Below, piece after piece: positions 31,119 through 43,229 of a DNA stretch of 64,000 bases; the stretch's first letter is position 1, and the number at the start of each line of letters is the position of its first letter. The notes under the pieces were generated by a model. It saw only the letters and a program-made list of their open reading frames with translations. It made no database searches and was not told where the DNA came from. The translations under genes and the position numbers were made by a program. The stretch spans positions 301,271,908 through 301,335,907 of the forward strand of contig OY986435.1 of NCBI GenBank assembly GCA_963920525.1. The letters are read 5' to 3'. Origin of the DNA: Dichetophora obliterata (taxonomy: Eukaryota; Arthropoda; Insecta; Diptera; Sciomyzidae).

Positions 31119-34100
31119 CGATCGGCACAGAAACCAGCACGAAATTTGCCCAGGTAAACCTCCACCATGCAAAAGCTGCTTCAGCAGTTATTGCTCGGAG
31201 GTTTACCACAGAACAACTGGGCTTCGTGCTGATCCAAGAACCCTGGTGCTACAGGGGAAAAGTCAGTGGCCTCTACTGCAGAGAGGGTCAGGTAACTTGG
31301 GACCACAGAACAAGCAATCCCAGAGCATGCATCCTAATGCAGAAAAATACTAATTATATTTGTCTTTCAGAATTTATGACGCGGGACCTAACAGTAATCG
31401 AGACTAACATCGAAACTGATGGCAAGCACCGCGCCATAGTGATCGCATCCGCATACTTTCCTGGGGACGATCTAAACATCCCCCCAGCGGAGATAAAACG
31501 GCTAGTGGAGCACTGCAGGAAAGAGCAACTTCCACTAATCATCGGCTGTGACGCCAACGCACACCATACAATTTGGGGAAGCACCGACGTCAACACCAGA
31601 GGTGAGTACCTTTTAGAATTTCTTTTAAGTAGTAACCTAGACTTTTACAATGTGGGGGTAACACCTACTTTTGTCACTAGGGCTAGAGAAGAGGTCTTAG
31701 ATCTCACCATAGGAAGCCCAGAGGTTGGGGATATGATTAGAGAATGGAGGGTATCAACGGAACCTTCAATGTCTGACCATAGAATAATAGAGTTTAGACT
31801 TGGGGCAAAATGTCAAGAGATAGAACCCAAAAGAAACCCAAGAAATACCAGTTGGGACAACTACACCAACACCCTGAAAGAAAACATACAGAGCGTAAAA
31901 GCTAGGAGTAGAATTAGTAACATCCTAGAACTTGAATGCTATGTAGAGCAGGTAAACAATGCAGTATATAATGCCTACGAATCTAGCTGCCCAACAGGGC
32001 ACAAGGCAAGAACAAAACATACTCCTTGGTGGAGCGCTGAGTTAACCAGACTCCGAAAGAAGGTGCGATGTAGTTTTAATGCCGCAAAGCGCAACGGAGA
32101 ATGGCACAACTACAAGGCGACTCTAACGGAGTACAATAAAGAAATCAGAAAAGCCAAAAGACAAAGCTTTAGAACTTTCTGCGAAGACATTTCTTCCACG
32201 CCAGCCGCAGCCAGGATACACAAAGCAATGGCTAAAGGCAAAGTGGAGACAAGAATGTCACTTCTATTGCCAGACGGAAGCTATACGCTTAGAGAAGAGC
32301 AACGAGCCAGTCACCTTCTAGAAACTCATTTCCCGGGCAGCACACCGGTAACTGAGTATGAGACAGCAGACAGGCAGATTACTCCAAATCAAGAAGAATG
32401 GAAACTCGCAACGAGCATTTGTACTAAGGCTCGTCTAGATTGGGCACTCAGAACCTTTCAACCATTCAAGTCAGCAGGTGTAGACGGCATCTTTCCTGCA
32501 CTTCTACAAAAAGGTGCAGAAACTATATTGCCTCACCTAGTAAAAATAACTAGAAGCAGCCTTGCTCTGGGCTATATCCCAAGGAAATGGAGAAGGGCGA
32601 TAGTCACCTTCATACCAAAAGTAGGGAAAATAGACTACACGCTATCAAAGTCGTTTAGACCCATTAGCCTTACCTCATTTGTACTTAAAACAATGGAAAA
32701 GGTAATAGATAACTATTTAAGAACTGAGATTCTGGAGAAGGCACCAATGCACCCATGTCAACACGCGTATAGGGCGGGTAGATCTACAGAATCTGCTCTA
32801 TACCAGTTGGCTAGTAACATCCAGTCAGCTTTCAAAAACAAAGAAACCGTACTCTGTGCCTTTCTAGACATAGAGGGAGCCTTTGATAATACTTCTCACG
32901 AAGCTGTGAAGAAGTCTCTACATAAAAAAGGAGTAAGTGATATGCTCAGCAGATGGATATGCCAAATGCTTAGCATGAGAACTGCAGAAACAAAAGTGGG
33001 CAACACCACTAAAAGAATCAAAACAACAAAAGGCTGCCCACAAGGCGGAGTCCTTTCTCCACTGCTGTGGAGTCTTGTTGTGGACGAATTATTAACGATG
33101 CTAACCGAGAATGGCATAAAATGTCAGGGTTACGCAGACGACATCGCCTTAATAGCGAGAGGGAAGTTCGAGGATACACTCTGTAACCTGATACAGAGAG
33201 GACTGTCAGTAACAAAGGAGTGGTGTAACACGGTGGGATTAAGTATCAACCCAGCGAAAACCACCATAGTACCTTTTACTAACAAAAGAAGCCTGCCAAA
33301 CCTCCGAACAATGAGAATGGATGGCACTGAAATTCCCTTCAAAGGAGAAGTAAAGTATCTGGGACTTACACTAGATTCAAAGCTTCTCTGGAGAAGACAT
33401 GCAGAGGTAACTATAAACAAAGCAACGCGCGCACTCATGGTATGTAGGAGCCTGGCGGGGAAAAGCTGGGGTTGTAACCCAACAATTCTCCGCTGGATGT
33501 ATACCATGATGGTGAGACCCATCCTCACATATGGTGCAATAGCATGGGCTGAGAGAACCAAGCTAACCACAATGAGGAATATGCTAACAAAGGTGCAGAG
33601 ACTGGCCTGTGTATGCATCACAGGGGCCATGAGGACATGCCCTACAGCAGCACTAGAAGTAATTCTGGACCTAACACCCTTACACCTTGTCATATAGGGA
33701 GTAGCCAAGCGAACTCTGCTGGGCATTGCAAAAGAGGGGACAGGTTTAGGTAAAACTATCAGCAGTAGAGAGAAGGAGGATATTGCAAAGCAGACTCCCT
33801 ACATCGATCTACCAAGAGACGATATAGTAAAAAGGTATAACTTCGAAAAACACTTCGGAATTAAGCTTAGTACCAAGAAAGAGCGGGACAGCGAGATGAT
33901 ATCGCAAGTTAAGAAACCACATAGTATAGCATGGTATACAGATGGGTCCAAGACATTGGAAGGTATAGGCGCAGGGGTGTACGGGCCAAGAACCAAGCAC
34001 TTTGAACCTATGGGGACAACACCCAGTATCTTCCAAGCGGAAATCCTAGCAATACAGCTGTGTGCACAATTCAATCTGGACCGTAAATACAAAGGTCAGG

Positions 34101-34759
34101 ATATAGTTGTGATGTCAGACAGCCAAGCAGCAATCAAAGCATTAGTTTCCTGTGAGATATCACCGAGAATAACATGGGAATGCCTAACAAAACTCAACGA
34201 GCTAGGCAAGAATAACACTGTTACTATACTTTGGGTCCCAGGACACAAAGGAATACAGGGTAACGAAGAAGCCGATGGTCTAGCGCGACAGGGTGCAGCC
34301 ACAAAATTTATAGGACCAGAACCATTCTGCGGATTGGGCACACATTCTATAAAAGAAGAACTAAGAAGGGAGGAGAGGCATAAACGTTCAAACCTTTGGA
34401 AAAGCCTCCCAAAGCTAAGACAATCCAAATTGCTCCTCAGAGATTTTAACACTCGGAGAGCAAAATTGTGCATAAGCTTAGGCAAACCGAATCTTAGGAT
34501 TCTAACGGGGTTCCTTACAGGACACTGTAAACTGAAATACCACCTGATGAAATTGGGCATAGAGACCGATAGTAACTGCCGTTTCTGTGAAAAAGCAGAG
34601 GAGACTCCAATACACCTACTTACAAACTGCGACGCCGTGGCTCGCAGGCGTAAACTAGCACTGGGGAATTATGAGCTGAGTCTAGAGCAGGTTTCATCCC
34701 TTGAACCTAAGAATATTCTCAAATTCATTAGAGAAATAGGGCTGGATGAAATTCTGTAA
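31115..34759 (+). pseudogene. LOA-group LINE ORF2: endonuclease, RT and RNase H, one amber stop
   Basis: The frame is open for 860 codons, has TAG at 33,695-33,697, then continues in the same frame to 34,759 (1,214 residues if read through). Endonuclease residues are present: FAQVNLHH, LIQEPWCY, GCDANAHHTIWG and SDHRIIEF (residues 1-225). RT blocks run from about 500 to 700: SFRPISLTSFVLKTMEKVI, FLDIEGAFDN, GCPQGGVLSPLLW and YADDIAL. RNase H (about 935-1,055) keeps WYTDGSK, FQAEILAI, VMSDSQAA and GHKGIQGNEEAD. A CX2CX8HX4C finger (CRFCEKAEETPIHLLTNC) follows at about 1,153. The amber lies between RT and RNase H, so an RT-competent protein might still be made. A recent point mutation is likely. 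Confidence 0.9.
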
Positions 34760-34864
34760 TCCGCAAACCCAGCGGAGCTTTGAGAAGGAGGTACAATAGA
34801 TCTCATTTAGGTCGCAGTACGCATCTCCACCACACAACATTAACATTAACATTAACATCTCATC

Positions 34865-35715
34865 GACCGATTCAAAACTGTGTCTTTTAACCGATTTTTT
34901 GAGATATCTGAACGGCCAGAAGTCACACAGGAGCTAAGACAGGCAAGTACGGAGGTTGCGCATCGATATGATTATTTTTTTTTTGGCGAAAAAATCCAGA
35001 AGTACGAGTGCAGTGTGAGAAAAACTTTAGTGTTAGTGGCGGCAAGCAACTCTACCCTCTTTTGAGACTCAAATACTATTTTAAAACGTTTTGAACGGAT
35101 CCAGTTGTATTGTCGAGCACCAATTCCTTGATTAACCTGTTGTTCATTCGTTTATGTCATTTGATAAGATTAATTTTCAACGCTTTCTCGTCCTTCTTTG
35201 AATACTTGGTACCACTGAAATACTCTTGTTTTTGATAGAACAAATCAAGCTTAAGATAGCTTGGTCATCAAAAGTCTTTTGCAACTGAATTACAAATTGC
35301 AGAAATACAATTCTTTATTTTTCACTTAAACGCTCGATTAAACTGAAAATACTGTCAAAAACTGAAGAAAAAAACTGAAGATACTGTCGGTAAGGCATTT
35401 GACACAGATGTCAAAGACCTTTAAGTTAAAGTCTTAAACTTTAAGACTATTAAGTTAAAAATTTTTTTAGTCGTATCTATAAAGCGCGCGCAGTTAAAGA
35501 TGACTAGTCCCATATTTAACTGCGTTAATAGAAGACCTCTTGGTTTTCCTTCCCGCTTGTAAGGATATGTCGGTGATGACACTGTAATGCAGAACTGTAA
35601 GCTGAAACAAAATCTAGTTTGTGTCCACTTCTTGTCTGTGCTCACATTATTTACATTTTCATTGTTTGAACAATTGTTTGAACAAAGGAAAGAACAAAGA
35701 AAATGAAAAGTACCA
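34865..35715. other. Noncoding interval
   Basis: No gene is seen. The first bases (ATCTCATC at 34,857-34,864) are the right target duplication of the LOA element. The rest is AT-rich with no repeat I could assign. Confidence 0.4.
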
Positions 35716-35880
35716 TGCCCGAACACGGATTCGAACCAGGGACCTCTGGGTTGATAGTCTAGCGCACTCTCCACTAGACTACAAAGGCCGACGCACAATT
35801 CCAATCAATTCCTTTAAATAATCTATCCCTTTCCCTTCAGCTCAAAGACTAAGCCTTGTTGCTATAAGGTTCATGCCTTA
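35716..35880 (-). repeat. tRNA-derived SINE-like repeat (copy 1)
   Basis: On the minus strand, 35,790-35,716 reads GCCTTTGTAGTCTAGTGGAG at the start and CCTGGTTCGAATCC near the end, with A-box and B-box spacing of a tRNA. The acceptor and anticodon stems do not pair properly, so it is not a working tRNA gene. It is followed by TGGTACTTTTCATTTTC, also present after copy 2 at 38,957-39,049. Upstream sequence at 35,815-35,880 (GGGAAAGGGATAGATTATTT) recurs in the opposite orientation near 38,735. Confidence 0.65.
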
Positions 35881-36901
35881 ATTCTTTGATCTTTAAAAAA
35901 AAACAGTTTGACTTTATTCGTCTCTCTAGCAACATCATATTTTCTAACAGAAAGTTTTGTAGTGAATTGTGTTTGTGAAAATTACTTATTTGTGTGTTTA
36001 AACCAGAACAAAGTTTTATGTACAATATAACTAAGTGTTTTAAACATTAATTCTGAAATGTTCTTTAAAAGGATTTTAAATTCGTTCATTAAATTGTAAT
36101 ACAAAAAAGATCCATTGAAATTCAGAAAATATCAACTGAAATTCAGATGGAAATGGAAGTGATAACAGTAATAGTTAATCCTTATGTAATGTAAAATCTC
36201 CTTGTAGCATTCCTTTCATCCAAATATTTTCTATTCCAAATCTCAAAACCGCCTCCGGCTTTATATGTCTTTTGTCAGTAACATCTTTAGTAATGACATT
36301 TTATATATATAGATTATGAAAATCTTAATGGTTATGCTTATGTCAATTGTTATGGTCAAATTTACCATTAGATCTAAATTTTTATATATTATTTGATTTG
36401 TTCTTAATTTCAATTGATCTCTTCTAAATTTCAATTGATCTATTCTTAATTTCAATTGGAATTTTCACTGATCTATTCTGATGGTATTCTAAATATTAAT
36501 TGATCCTTTCTGATCTTTTCTTAATTTCAAATAAAGGGCTTATTGCAATAAGGTGATAAACCACATGGTCTAAAAAATCAATTTTTTAGGCTGAATATAC
36601 TACTCAATGTATTGCCAAGAACCACTAAAGAGATTTTGGCTATTTCTTAGAAAATTTTGAACCTATTTGTAAAAGTTTTCGTGATCAATTCCATTTCTAC
36701 ACACAAAAATTATTTTTTTTAAACTTAACAGTCGATTATTTCAAAATATTTTTTATGTGGCTTATCATGTTCTTGCAATAAGCCCTTCAATTGATCTTTT
36801 CTGAATAACAATTTGAGATAGTGTTCACTTCAATGCACTTTTAAATCAGTTAAATAAAAAACAAGATCTGAAGGCCAGATGATTTAACGAAAACAGAAGT
36901 A
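35881..36901. other. Noncoding interval with short TTTCAATTGATC repeats
   Basis: No gene is seen. Between about 36,400 and 36,540 a motif of the type TTCTTAATTTCAATTGATCT recurs irregularly. The interval ends at the left target duplication of the 5.15-kb hAT element. Confidence 0.45.
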
Positions 36902-37002
36902 CTACAAATCAGGCGCGTACACAGAAAAAAATTTCGGGGGGTTTTAAACTATTTTTAATTAGATTTATTCCAATTTTTTTCATATATTATATATTCAAAG
37001 AC

Positions 37003-37219
37003 TTATTCCAAGTCTTTTTTATTTTGGGCAAGTGCATTTAAAATATTTTCCGTTGTCACTTTCACATCCGTGTAAACATTTAGAAGAGCAAACCTGTTGA
37101 GCATTTCTTTTCCAGTTTTACTTCTCATGTATTTTTTGAGTCTTCGAAGCGACAAAAACGAGCGTTCACTTGAAGCGACTGAAACCGGCAACGTTGCACG
37201 ATTCTTCAGGACATTGATG
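37003..37219 (-). pseudogene. hAT transposase C-terminal segment
   Basis: The translation includes LPVSVASSERSF, then RRLKKYMRSKTGKEMLNRFA and LLNVYTDVKV, the conserved dimerisation block of hAT transposases. The frame is cut on its N-terminal side by the insertion at 37,227. Beyond that insertion, LNFCDALIY near 38,390 probably continues it. The stop is near the element tip, as in intact hAT elements. The element is inactive because the frame is broken repeatedly. Confidence 0.75.
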
Positions 37220-37226
37220 TATATAT

Positions 37227-38377
37227 CAGCGATGCCCAGCGCCTAACTCTTCCCACTCTTTTACAACAACTTCAATATTTTCATGATTGTTGTAATTCAC
37301 CGAATTCAGTTTGCAATTGCAGCCTCGGTTTTTAATATTATTGTTTTTGTTCTTTCGATAGCTGTTATGCGCTTGCATGTTGTTGTTTTTGTTCTTTGGC
37401 ACCATCGATCGCCGCTGTTTTGCACTGTGTTCGGCATTTGCATTGTAGACGTCAACAGCATGTGAAGTATTCTTTATATATTTCGTTGTGCGAATACACA
37501 TCGAGAAAAAGTTATTTAATATTTGTAGGTGGGTACTTTTCTATATTGCATGAAAACCCTTGAAAAATGGCAAGAAAAGAGTTTGCGGAAAACTGGGAGT
37601 TTGCCTATTTTTTCATAGATAATATAAGATTAAAAAGATTTTAATCTTAATAATATATCTGTTTAGCTAATAATAAAACCGTAAGATAATAAAAAATATG
37701 AAATATTGAGGTTAAAGGAAATAAAAATTATTATAAGTTTAAAAAACTAAAAAAAATTCACAAAAAAGAAAGAAAAATAACAAAAAAATTAAAAACTATG
37801 AAACAAAAATAACAAAAAGTATATCTGAAAACCTCCACGCGGCTAAAGCTGGTTAAATCAGTATATAAGTTAATAATAAGAAACTGCTGACCAGGTATTT
37901 TCCCACCAAATGCATTTTAGCACCAGAATCAGTCCAGACGCAACCTGATGCCTGCTTTCCGCTGAATTCCTCAACTACACGATCGACGCTGGCAGCAGCA
38001 AAAATGTGGACAACAACAACAACAAGCATGATAACATTATTTTGGCTTCGTTGATAATTAAGAGAATAGAATTAAGTTAGTCTTGTAATAAGTTTGAATC
38101 AATAAAGTTTATTTTTTTATAAGCTCCAACCCGACCAAATAATTTAACTTATATTCTGACTATTAAAAAACTGAAATATTTGGAATTACTTGATTCATTA
38201 TTCTTACAGTGTACATATACATAAGTTTGCTGTCGCGGACTCTGCCAGCACTCGTGTTATTGGTAATTCGTCATTGCATCCAGATATAAAAATTGTTTGA
38301 TGTTGTTGCTTTTTGTTGTTGTTGTTGTTGTTGGTTTTTTTTTTGCACTCTTAAAATAATTTTCGTGGGCATCGCTG
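37227..38377. mobile_element. Nonautonomous hAT-like element (copy 2)
   Basis: Ends are CAGCGATGCCCA inverted. Flanks GTATATAT at 37,219-37,226 and 38,378-38,385 are a perfect 8-bp duplication. It is inverted relative to the copy at 25,523 and lacks the PIF/Harbinger-like insert. CAA/TTG trinucleotide runs lie near 38,018 and 38,315. It splits the transposase of the surrounding hAT. Confidence 0.85.
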
Positions 38378-38956
38378 GTATATATCAGTGCATCGCAAAA
38401 ATTAAGGGATTCGATAAACGTTATAGGTCGATTTGTCTGATTCAAGCAGTGCCTTTAAATATGGGGTAAACAATATTGGTCAAAATCAATATATACACTG
38501 AAAAAATCATCGTGTTTTAAACTTCAACACAATGCTTTAATAGCAAGTCATGTTTCTTCATACAAAATTTAAAAAAAAATCAAGCAATTTTTTAACCACA
38601 CTTTGTAAAAAAAAATGTTCATTAAGCCAATTTCGTAAAAGTAGGAATATATTGCTTTCAATATGACGCCGATTTCAAGGAACCAAGGCATGCGCCTTAT
38701 ACAAACAAGGTTTGGTCTTTGACCTGAAAGGAAAGGGATAGATTATTTAGAGGATTATTGATTAGGCGAAACAACTGTGAAAGACAATTTGAATTGCTTT
38801 TAACCGAGGCTAGTGTTATGCCTTAACCTCGGCAAGCATTTCCAGCCCATAGTTGTGTTCATGTCCTTTAACTTTATTTTCCACAATTTATTCGTGGATT
38901 TTTAGTTTTCCATAATTCTTAACTGTAGGAAAGAACAAATAAAGTGAAAAGAACCA

Positions 38957-39049
38957 TGCCCGAGCCCGAGCCCGAGCCCGAGCCCGGATTCGAACCAAGG
39001 ACCTCTAAGTTGATAGTCCAGCGCACTCTCCACTAGAGTACAAAGGCCG
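38957..39049 (-). repeat. tRNA-derived SINE-like repeat (copy 2) with CCCGAG expansion
   Basis: It is the same tRNA-like body as copy 1 (GGCCTTTGTA start, GGTTCGAATCC B-box-like), but at its 3' side the hexamer CCCGAG is repeated four times at about 38,960-38,984 where copy 1 has a single CCCGAA. It is followed on the minus strand by TGGTTCTTTTCACTTTATTT, the shared SINE body. Confidence 0.65.
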
Positions 39050-39059
39050 ACCGATTGTT

Positions 39060-40059
39060 TAAAAAACAAAATCCGGAGTTTGAGATTTAAAGATTTTTTT
39101 GCGGACCCACAGCCATGCGAATGCCAAAATAAGGTATATTTTCAGACGTAGCTCAGTCAATTTAAATGCAATTTTCATAAACAGGGTATCATTGGAAAGG
39201 TTATTTTGTCGTTTTTAAGGAAAAATATAAAAATTAAATAAAAATATAATATTAAATATAAAAAGTTGACCAAATCTAAATTTCAAAGCTTAATACCATG
39301 CCAGCAACAGGCACTATAATTTTATTTCATTATCATTATGTTCATTTTTTTACGTTGCATTGCCTTTCCAACGATATAAAATGAAAGTGTGCTCTTCAAG
39401 GGTTTAGAAGTTATGGCGTAAAACGTGAAGAAATAATAAATTTTCAATACAAATTTAACTAGCGTTGATATTTATTGTGAAAAGACTATAATTATGCTGA
39501 CCATTATTTTCAAACCAAAAAAAATTACTCACAAAAAAAAACAATAACCAAAACATAGTGGGAAAACACATAAATTTAAAAAACTAAGAATTTATTTAAA
39601 AATATTAAAATCTTTTATTCAATTAATATTAGAGAAAATTTCTTAGATATTTTTATTAAAAACATTTTTTTTAAGACTATGCAAGCAATTGTGGAGCAAT
39701 TTGCGCCAGCAGAAAGAATAATTTTTTTAAGAAATAATATTTGGACATCGAAGAAGTAGCAGTTAAAAGTAACTACTTAAGAACCTATTTTAATTGCTAA
39801 GTGTAACTTCCGAATGGACCGACAGAATTTAAAATATGCTTAGAAAAGAATAAAAAAGACTTAAAATAATACATTGAAAATAAACTCAACTATCGTAAGT
39901 ATATTTTTGCATTCAATAAATTTTTCTAAAAAAGTATCTAATTTTTAGATAATTTCTACCCATTTCGAGCATAATAAGGTTGCATCACTTATTTTAACAT
40001 TTACATAATTTTCAATATAAAATGCTTTATCATATAAATCTTTATTATTAATCAATTTA
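39060..40059. other. AT-rich interior of the hAT element, no gene seen
   Basis: No recognisable coding blocks occur here, although the transposase gene should pass through on the minus strand. It has either decayed beyond recognition or been replaced by insertions. Confidence 0.4.
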
Positions 40060-40560
40060 TCATCCCTTCAATTTTTTTACGCAAGATAAACTCTTTTCAA
40101 TCGACTGTCAACATGGAACACTTCGTAAAAGGACCCATTCGAAATGATCAATGTCTTTTAAAGCTGTATTCCATTGGCTCAAATAGTCAATACATGTTTC
40201 ATAAAAGCTTGTTACTTCTCTTTTTTTAGTTCTTTTAATGGCACGAATAACTTCAAAATTGGTTCTTATTTAGGCTTTAACGAAAGCCAGCGTGTTTTGC
40301 TGACGCCCAAAATTTTTTGTATTCAACATCGACAGTTTTACAAATCTCTTTGAAATGTTATACTCTTACAGTTCAAATGTAAAATAATGAAAAATTTTTA
40401 ACAATAATGACTTCTATGTCTATTGGAACAGACTCCGCCGCAGTTTGAATACAATTTCTTAAAATGTGAGCAACACAATTTACTCCGATTAAATTCTTGA
40501 CAAAGTTTAATGGGTCCATGATTGGACAGTCTAAATACATTGTTCTGCAGCTGGCGTTAA
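40060..40560 (-). pseudogene. hAT-type transposase catalytic-region remnant
   Basis: On the minus strand, three frames together show NLIGVNCVAHILRNCIQTAA, VPIDIEVIIVKNFSLFYI, a TVRV block, FKEICKTVDVEYKK, KTRWLSLKP at about 40,290 and FEWVLLRSVP near 40,125. The order (GC-AHI...DIE...TRWLSL) is that of the RNase H-like core of ZBED/hAT-type transposases. Stops and frameshifts are frequent, so it is dead. Its strand and place inside the 5.15-kb hAT fit its being that element's own gene. Confidence 0.75.
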
Positions 40561-41218
40561 ATAAGTTGACGAAAATAATTCTTTATAACATGTATCTTTT
40601 TAGAAGTATCTTATTACAAGTATCTTGTTACTGGTCTTGATGGCACAATTTTAGTCGAAATATCGAAAAAAAAAAATTAAAAAAAAAATCAAAACTCGTG
40701 TTTAATTTTTACATCCAAAGCATACGAAATACAATTATAAAATAAATATAAAAAGCCCAATAACATCGATTGTAAAATCTTTTTATATGAAATCTTTAAT
40801 ATTTTTAGAAACGTGAAAAACCTGCAATAAACCAAAAAAAAATACAAACAAAAAAACAGCTTCAAGAACCTTTCACAATAGCTTTTTGCTATGCTGCGAA
40901 GTCCAGCTCGTTTTCATTTATTTACGTGTGCTGCCAAAATAAAAAAATAAAAAGTAGTGATTCTACATTTATATGCAAACTAAAGCAAAAGTTATTAAAA
41001 ATGAAAAAAGAGCACAAAAGAGGGCAATTTTAAGAAATGAGGACAATATAATGACAAAATTTTTAGCTAGGACACGAGGCTAAAAAAGAGGACTGTCCTC
41101 TTTAAAAGAGGACGGATGGTCACCGTAACTATAATACATAGGAGACTTAAAAATTTGTGTACGTAAGTTATATAAAAAACAATATTCCAAAGTACATTTT
41201 TTTTTAATGAATCCTTCT

Positions 41219-41548
41219 TCTCGCTAGGTGGCATAAAAAAGTAGTCCTTTTGAGCCGGTGTCAAGATATTTTGGTCTCAGTTTATCGGAAAATGCATATT
41301 AATAAGGTTACTTGTCGCTACTACCTTAACTACTATTATAACGTATGGTTACAATTTTGCCCCACTACAAAATCAATAGGGTTAAAAATTACAGCATTTT
41401 TTTAAAAAGTCACGATAAATTTTTCCTATTAGGAAAAACTTGCTAACTTTAGTAAAGGTACTTTAATTTTTTTGTTTCCGCTAAATTTGCGACCAAAATA
41501 TCTTGACACCGGCTGAAAATTACTACTTTTTTATGCCACCTAGCGAGA
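41219..41548. mobile_element. MITE with ~58-bp inverted ends
   Basis: Left TCTCGCTAGGTGGCATAAAA and its right inverted copy extend through GCCGGTGTCAAGATATTTTG, about 58 bp with few differences (41,219-41,276 against 41,490-41,548). The interior is AT-rich and noncoding. No clear target duplication. Confidence 0.7.
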
Positions 41549-42867
41549 TGCATTTGAAAGCAAACAAAGAATTTATTTTGGTATATTTTAAGTATCTATA
41601 TATCATATCCTTTTCACAAAAAAATTTTTTAACCCAGATATGCCTAAAATTTTTCCGTTTAAAATTAGTACAAGACCATTTTTGTCTTCGATATTTCTAA
41701 CATTTTTCACTAATGAAGAGGACAACTATTAATAAAAATTAAATATAATAAAATTAAAACTGTTCTGCATTGAAGAATTTTTTCTAAGATATCATGAAAC
41801 TAAATAAGGTACCCAACTCGTTTAGCAAAATTGTTTTCTGAGGTGCAGTATATGTAGTACATTAGGCATATCTAGGTTATATTGAGTATTTTTACTTTTT
41901 TTCTAAAGTGCAACGTCATCTAAAGATCTTTGTCGTGACCATGAATACACAACGGCTGCCATGTTGTGTTGAGAGTTGCTCTCGGTGCTTTTAAAAATTC
42001 GTTCATTTCGGTGGGCTGGGGGTTTTAACCCCCGAAATCCTCCTCTGCGTACGCGCCTGATACAAATACATAACTTCAAATAAACAGCTGTCACTCACTT
42101 TTATAGGTAAGTAGGTGCGTAATTCTGATCACTCTCAAAGACATATGCTCAACTGTTTATGAACAACAACAAATATATTAACTGTATAGCTAAGTGTAGA
42201 CCAATAAACTGTTCAATCAGCCCTAAAAACACATTTATACATTAGAAAAGACGTAGGCAGCGACATAAATAAAATCATGATAATGATCATTACAACTGTA
42301 AAGCTTGTCCTAATTCCGATCATTTATTAGATGAGAGGATCTAGCTGGGCCAAAGTGCGGCTTGACTTTAGTCGGTGGCTTCAATGATCAGCGAACCGGC
42401 AAGAAAGACGTTCGTTGTAGTAACTTATAAAAACTAAGCTACTCACTCGAACGAAATAGCTGCAGAGAAAATAGAGCAAAGTGCTTGTACTTAAAAAAAA
42501 AATATTCTTCAAAAATAGTATTGCGATAAGTTTTTTTTTTTTAATTCATTTTAATATTTTTAGCACTTTGGAATGGCAATTGTGAATAAGTTGCGTTGCG
42601 GGGAAAACCCAGCAGCTAGGCACACAATTAATGTCTTTCATTTATTAAGAAATATTTGAAAATATTAAACAAAAAATTCTTAAAGCGGTATAGCTTTTGA
42701 AGATGAGTGGTACTGCTATTACTTTGAATGACATGAATCAGAACTTAAGACCATCAATTGTTAATATATCGCTTGAATTCTTTACCTTCTAAGCAGTTTT
42801 AATGACTAAAGAAATTACATCTAAATTTTTATTTATAGGAAATGTGTGTATCAAAAAACGTTTTTTC

Positions 42868-43225
42868 TTTTATCAATCTGCAGATAAACTGTTTAAACTA
42901 TATTTAAAAACTAAGGAACGTTTCAAGTTTTTGCACTGAGAAAAATATTTTATAATTAGCTATAAAAAAATTAACTTTTTAAGAGTGAATTGTGTAATTA
43001 TTTAAAAATGAAAGTTTTTTCTTGATTTTATATGATTTAAATACAAATTCTTTTATCAATCTGCAGATAAAATGTTTAAACTATATTTAGAAACTAAGGA
43101 ACGTTTCAAGTTTTTGCACTGAGAAAAATATTTTATAATTAGCTATAAAAAAATTAACTTTTTAAGAGTGAATTGTGTAATTGTTTAAAAATGAAAGTTT
43201 TTTTCTGAATGACTTTGATATATTA
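42868..43225. repeat. Tandem duplication of a ~183-bp unit
   Basis: The segment beginning TATCAATCTGCAGATAAA at 42,871 recurs at 43,054, with near-identical sequence over about 155 bp including TTTCAAGTTTTTGCACTGAG. It directly precedes the foldback element at 43,230. Confidence 0.75.
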
Positions 43226-43229
43226 TGTT

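Larger units (their letters stand above)
29054..34856 (+). mobile_element. Full-length LOA-group non-LTR retrotransposon
   Basis: The element has a 5' UTR of about 385 bp, ORF1 (29,439-31,118), ORF2 (31,115-34,759) and a 3' UTR ending in a CATTAA hexamer tail. The 8-bp repeat ATCTCATC occurs immediately before it (29,046-29,053) and after it (34,857-34,864), so both ends are intact. It is visibly richer in G+C than its surroundings. ORF1 and ORF2 overlap by the sequence ATGA. ORF2 has a single in-frame stop. Domain order endonuclease-RT-RNase H plus a DUF4780-like ORF1 places it in the LOA/I group. Confidence 0.9.
36910..42059 (-). mobile_element. 5.15-kb hAT transposon, decayed, with nested insertions
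   Basis: The left end CAGGCGCGTACACAGA and the right end, read inward as CAGGCGCGTACGCAGA, are inverted. Flanks are CTACAAAT (36,902-36,909) and ATACAAAT (42,060-42,067), an 8-bp duplication with one change. The minus strand carries hAT transposase remnants at 40,560-40,060 and 37,219-37,003, the latter ending 93 bp from the tip. Inside lie a nonautonomous hAT (37,227-38,377), a SINE-like tRNA-derived copy (38,957-39,049) and a TIR MITE (41,219-41,548). Confidence 0.8.

Noticed and set aside
35716..35790. A functional tRNA gene on the minus strand
   Set aside because: A- and B-box-like stretches are present, but the acceptor and anticodon stems mispair and the same body recurs with shared non-tRNA sequence downstream, so it is a SINE-type repeat.
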